From Epilithonimonas arachidiradicis (lineage in GTDB: Bacteria > Bacteroidota > Bacteroidia > Flavobacteriales > Weeksellaceae), in NCBI RefSeq assembly GCF_003610695.1, contig NZ_RAQH01000003.1, positions 310,001-374,000 of the forward strand: DNA of 64,000 nucleotides, read 5' to 3'. Below the pieces are notes generated by a model, which saw only the letters and a program-made list of their open reading frames with translations, did no database searches and was not told where the DNA came from. The position numbers were made by a program, and so were the translations under genes. Shown here in pieces: positions 62,160 to 64,000 of the stretch; position 1 is the first letter of the stretch, and each line of letters starts with the position of its first letter.

Positions 62160-62855
62160 ATGATAATTATTCTATTAATTTTAAGTGTTCTGATCGGTGT
62201 TTTTCTCGGAAAGTATTTCGGGAGCAAACAACAATTCGCTAAAAATCTTTTGATTCTAAGTGCCGGTTTCCTGATAACGATTTGTTTAAATGAGGTTTTT
62301 CCGGAAGTTTATCATTCCGAAGACCATAATATCGGGATTTTTGTGATCCTCGGTGTTTTGATCCAGATGTTGCTGGAAAGCTTGACCAAAGGTTTTGAAC
62401 ACGGGCATCTTCATCATCATTCGGATGAACACTCGATTATTCCTGTTGCTTTGATTATCGGACTGTTTGTTCACGCTTTTATAGAAGGGATCCCTTTGTC
62501 ACACGAGAAAGAAACGTTATCTCCTTATTTGCTAGGAATTCTGTTTCATAACATTCCGATTTCCTTTGTTTTGGGAAGTTTCTTAGCACACAGCAAAAAT
62601 TTCTCTACCAAATTCTGGCTGATTGTTCTCGTTTTTGCCTTAGCTTCGCCTTTGGGAATGCTTTTAGGAAAATACTTTGACGAAAATCTGAAAGTCTATT
62701 TCTTAGCCGTAGTTGGTGGGATTTTCCTTCATATTTCTTCCGTCATTATTTTTGAAAGCAACAAGAACCACAAGATGGACTGGCAAAAGATTGTTCTGGT
62801 CATTTGCGGAATTGTTTTGGCATTAGGCGGACATTTGTTTCATCATCATCAATAA
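62160..62855 (+). CDS. ZIP family metal transporter
   Basis: The 231-residue protein has eight helices and a histidine-rich cytoplasmic loop, GFEHGHLHHHSDEHS (near residue 85), followed by the conserved helices VHAFIEGIPLSH and LGILFHNIPISFVLGS that form the metal path. It likely imports zinc or another divalent cation. A basic tail HLFHHHQ ends the protein. A decayed repeat copy follows the stop. Confidence 0.9.
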   Translation: MIIILLILSVLIGVFLGKYFGSKQQFAKNLLILSAGFLITICLNEVFPEVYHSEDHNIGIFVILGVLIQMLLESLTKGFEHGHLHHHSDEHSIIPVALIIGLFVHAFIEGIPLSHEKETLSPYLLGILFHNIPISFVLGSFLAHSKNFSTKFWLIVLVFALASPLGMLLGKYFDENLKVYFLAVVGGIFLHISSVIIFESNKNHKMDWQKIVLVICGIVLALGGHLFHHHQ

Positions 62856-62857
62856 AA

Positions 62858-62952
62858 AACCACAAAAGAAATATTGAAATTATTTTAATTTCTATTATCA
62901 ACTGGATTTTTGAAATTACAAATTTGAAGAGAAATTTTGTGATTTTTAAGGT
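62858..62952. repeat. MITE-like intergenic element, decayed copy 4
   Basis: AACCACAAAAGAA (62858-62870) at the left and TTTTGTGATTTTTAAGGT (62935-62952) at the right keep parts of the arms of copies 1-3 in inverted orientation, 95 bp in all. Both arms have mismatches, so this is a low-certainty, probably old copy. Confidence 0.5.
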
Positions 62953-63020
62953 GAATAAAAAACGTAATATTTATTTTTCTATTTTGATAGGAAAATCATA
63001 ATTTTACTCAAATCGATTTT

Positions 63021-63395
63021 ATGGGATTTTTAGATCAAATATTTGGTAAAAAAGAAGAGCAGGACCAGACCAAAAGTCTTTGGAAAAAAATTGAATCTGA
63101 AAAGGATTTAGACTTGGCAGTTGAGAAATCCTCTCAGCAAAAAGTCTTGATTTTCAAACATTCTACACGTTGTTTTATCAGTAAAACTGTGTTGAAAAAT
63201 TTTGAAAAGCAAATGCAAAACTCGGATAAAAATTATGCCTTTTATTTTTTGGATTTGCTAGCTCACAGAAATTTATCAAATGAAATAGAATCCCGTTTTG
63301 ATGTTGTTCACCAGAGTCCGCAGCTTATCGTTTTGGAAAATGGAAAACCAACTCACAACGCATCTCATCAAAATATTGATTTGGACACAGTTTAA
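63021..63395 (+). CDS. ytxJ: Bacillithiol system redox-active protein YtxJ
   Basis: The 124-residue thioredoxin-fold protein carries the YtxJ signature LIFKHSTRCFISKTVLKNFE with a single active cysteine (Cys51), followed by YAFYFLDLLAHRNLSNEIESRFDVVHQSPQLIVLENG. Other members usually have CP(I/V)S after the arginine; here it is CFIS. It probably acts as a bacilliredoxin, reducing bacillithiol mixed disulfides. The gene lies between the ZIP gene and a Crp/Fnr gene. Confidence 0.9.
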   Translation: MGFLDQIFGKKEEQDQTKSLWKKIESEKDLDLAVEKSSQQKVLIFKHSTRCFISKTVLKNFEKQMQNSDKNYAFYFLDLLAHRNLSNEIESRFDVVHQSPQLIVLENGKPTHNASHQNIDLDTV

Positions 63396-63429
63396 TTATT
63401 AATCTTCCCATTAAACACAATCAACACAA

Positions 63430-64000
63430 ATGGAATATCAGAATTTCCGCAATCATCTTTCTCAAATACTAGGCGTTCCCATTGGAAGCTTAGAACTATG
63501 TTCATCTTTTTATGAAATCAAAGAAGTTAAGAAAAACGAAATCATCCTGAGAGAAGGCGAGATTTCTGACTGTACTTTTTTTGTGGAAAAAGGGTTGTTG
63601 AGAATGTATTCTATAGACAAGGCAGGGAAGGAACACGTGATACAATTTGCACCGGAAAACTGGATTATTTCGGATACAACCAGCCAGTTGCTTAATGAAA
63701 AATCGAGATTCTATATAGAAGCCATCGAAGAAAGTACGATTGTTGTGACAAGAGAAGGTTTTTTTGAAAATCTTTCGAAAATCTATCCTGATGTTGCCGA
63801 GAAAAATCAAAGATTGATGTTTAATCACATCAAAAATCTCCAAAATAGAGTGAATGCCTTGATCAGCACAACTGCAGAAGAGCGCTATCTCGATTTCCTG
63901 AAAAAATATCCAAATCTGATGCTACGTGCGCCACAATGGATGGTAGCTTCTTACCTTGGAATTACGCCGGAAAGTTTGAGCCGTGTAAGAAAAGAATTGG
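63430..64000 (+). CDS. Crp/Fnr family transcriptional regulator, truncated by the window end
   Basis: The frame is open from ATG 63430 to the window edge, about 190 residues. It has a cNMP-binding-like fold (ILREGEISDCTFFVEKGLLRMY, HVIQFAPENWIISD) and a C-terminal helix-turn-helix (WMVASYLGITPESLSRVRKEL) nearly complete at the edge. The domain order and HTH resemble the gene at 1814-2395. Only the last few residues are likely missing. Its relation to the YtxJ gene 34 bp upstream (same strand) suggests a shared transcript. Confidence 0.88.
   Translation, partial: MEYQNFRNHLSQILGVPIGSLELCSSFYEIKEVKKNEIILREGEISDCTFFVEKGLLRMYSIDKAGKEHVIQFAPENWIISDTTSQLLNEKSRFYIEAIEESTIVVTREGFFENLSKIYPDVAEKNQRLMFNHIKNLQNRVNALISTTAEERYLDFLKKYPNLMLRAPQWMVASYLGITPESLSRVRKEL

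Noticed and set aside
1-64000. tRNA, rRNA, CRISPR, transposase, integrase or phage genes
   Set aside because: I looked for cloverleaf-like conserved ends, regular direct repeats and mobile-element motifs and saw none.

Overview
The window is AT-rich chromosomal DNA from a member of the Bacteroidota, most likely a flavobacterium of the Chryseobacterium/Epilithonimonas type (Weeksellaceae). The evidence is the type IX secretion (T9SS) C-terminal signals of two classes (type A on a subtilase at 6428-8035, type B on an 816-residue protein at 40806-43256), promoters of the Bacteroidota form TTTG-N19/20-TANNTTTG, lipoproteins with S/N-C lipoboxes, a bacillithiol-system YtxJ, an S46 dipeptidyl-peptidase and a GH92 mannosidase. 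Genus is an inference. No rRNA, tRNA, CRISPR array, transposase, integrase or phage gene was seen. Most of the window looks like ordinary chromosome with housekeeping and envelope genes.

Layout. 1-6360: 5' part of a GH92 gene, a ketopantoate-reductase-like gene, a Crp/Fnr regulator, a three-gene membrane cassette (GIDE-domain protein, LemA, small membrane protein) behind a sigma-54-like promoter, a cysteine-containing orphan, and a TetR regulator with a palindrome over its promoter. 6428-12785: T9SS subtilase, DegT aminotransferase plus galE, a nucleoside-diphosphate-sugar-type reductase, idi and rsmA. 12946-17617: two secreted lactonase-fold beta-propellers either side of a DUF5686 outer-membrane protein. 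17786-24580: ung, a lipoprotein, DUF456, MscS-type channel, pdxJ, two alpha/beta hydrolases, a small membrane protein overlapping an NAD-dependent epimerase. 24674-30894: gcvP, an OmpA-family porin, lipoproteins and DUF3817. 31389-43731: M16 peptidase, then a long minus-strand block (envelope proteins, YqaE, MepB, GNAT, polysaccharide deacetylase, S46 peptidase, IgGFc-binding-like T9SS protein, thioesterase). 43905-52758: aguB, a membrane gene and aguA in overlapping order (agmatine to putrescine), an MFS exporter, a THUMP-like methyltransferase, typA and a GHL10-type lipoprotein. 52794-64000: LytTR two-component pair, CPBP protease, a Tat-signal aminotransferase, AraC regulator, glycosyltransferase, THUMP methyltransferase, ZIP transporter, YtxJ and a truncated Crp/Fnr regulator.

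The most unusual signals lie between the genes. Three clear copies and one decayed copy of a 93-118 bp element share about 19-bp inverted ends (ACCACAAAAGTCACAAAAG). They have no coding content and resemble a MITE or REP-like element; one sits between a histidine kinase gene and its response-regulator gene. Separately, a perfect 28-bp inverted repeat (11890-11959) carries a motif I associate with flavobacterial dispersed repeats, next to an 8-bp tandem array that forms the stop codon of rsmA. Candidate undescribed protein systems are the GIDE-LemA cassette, the lactonase-DUF5686-lactonase cluster and the membrane gene embedded between aguB and aguA; all are hypotheses from context.
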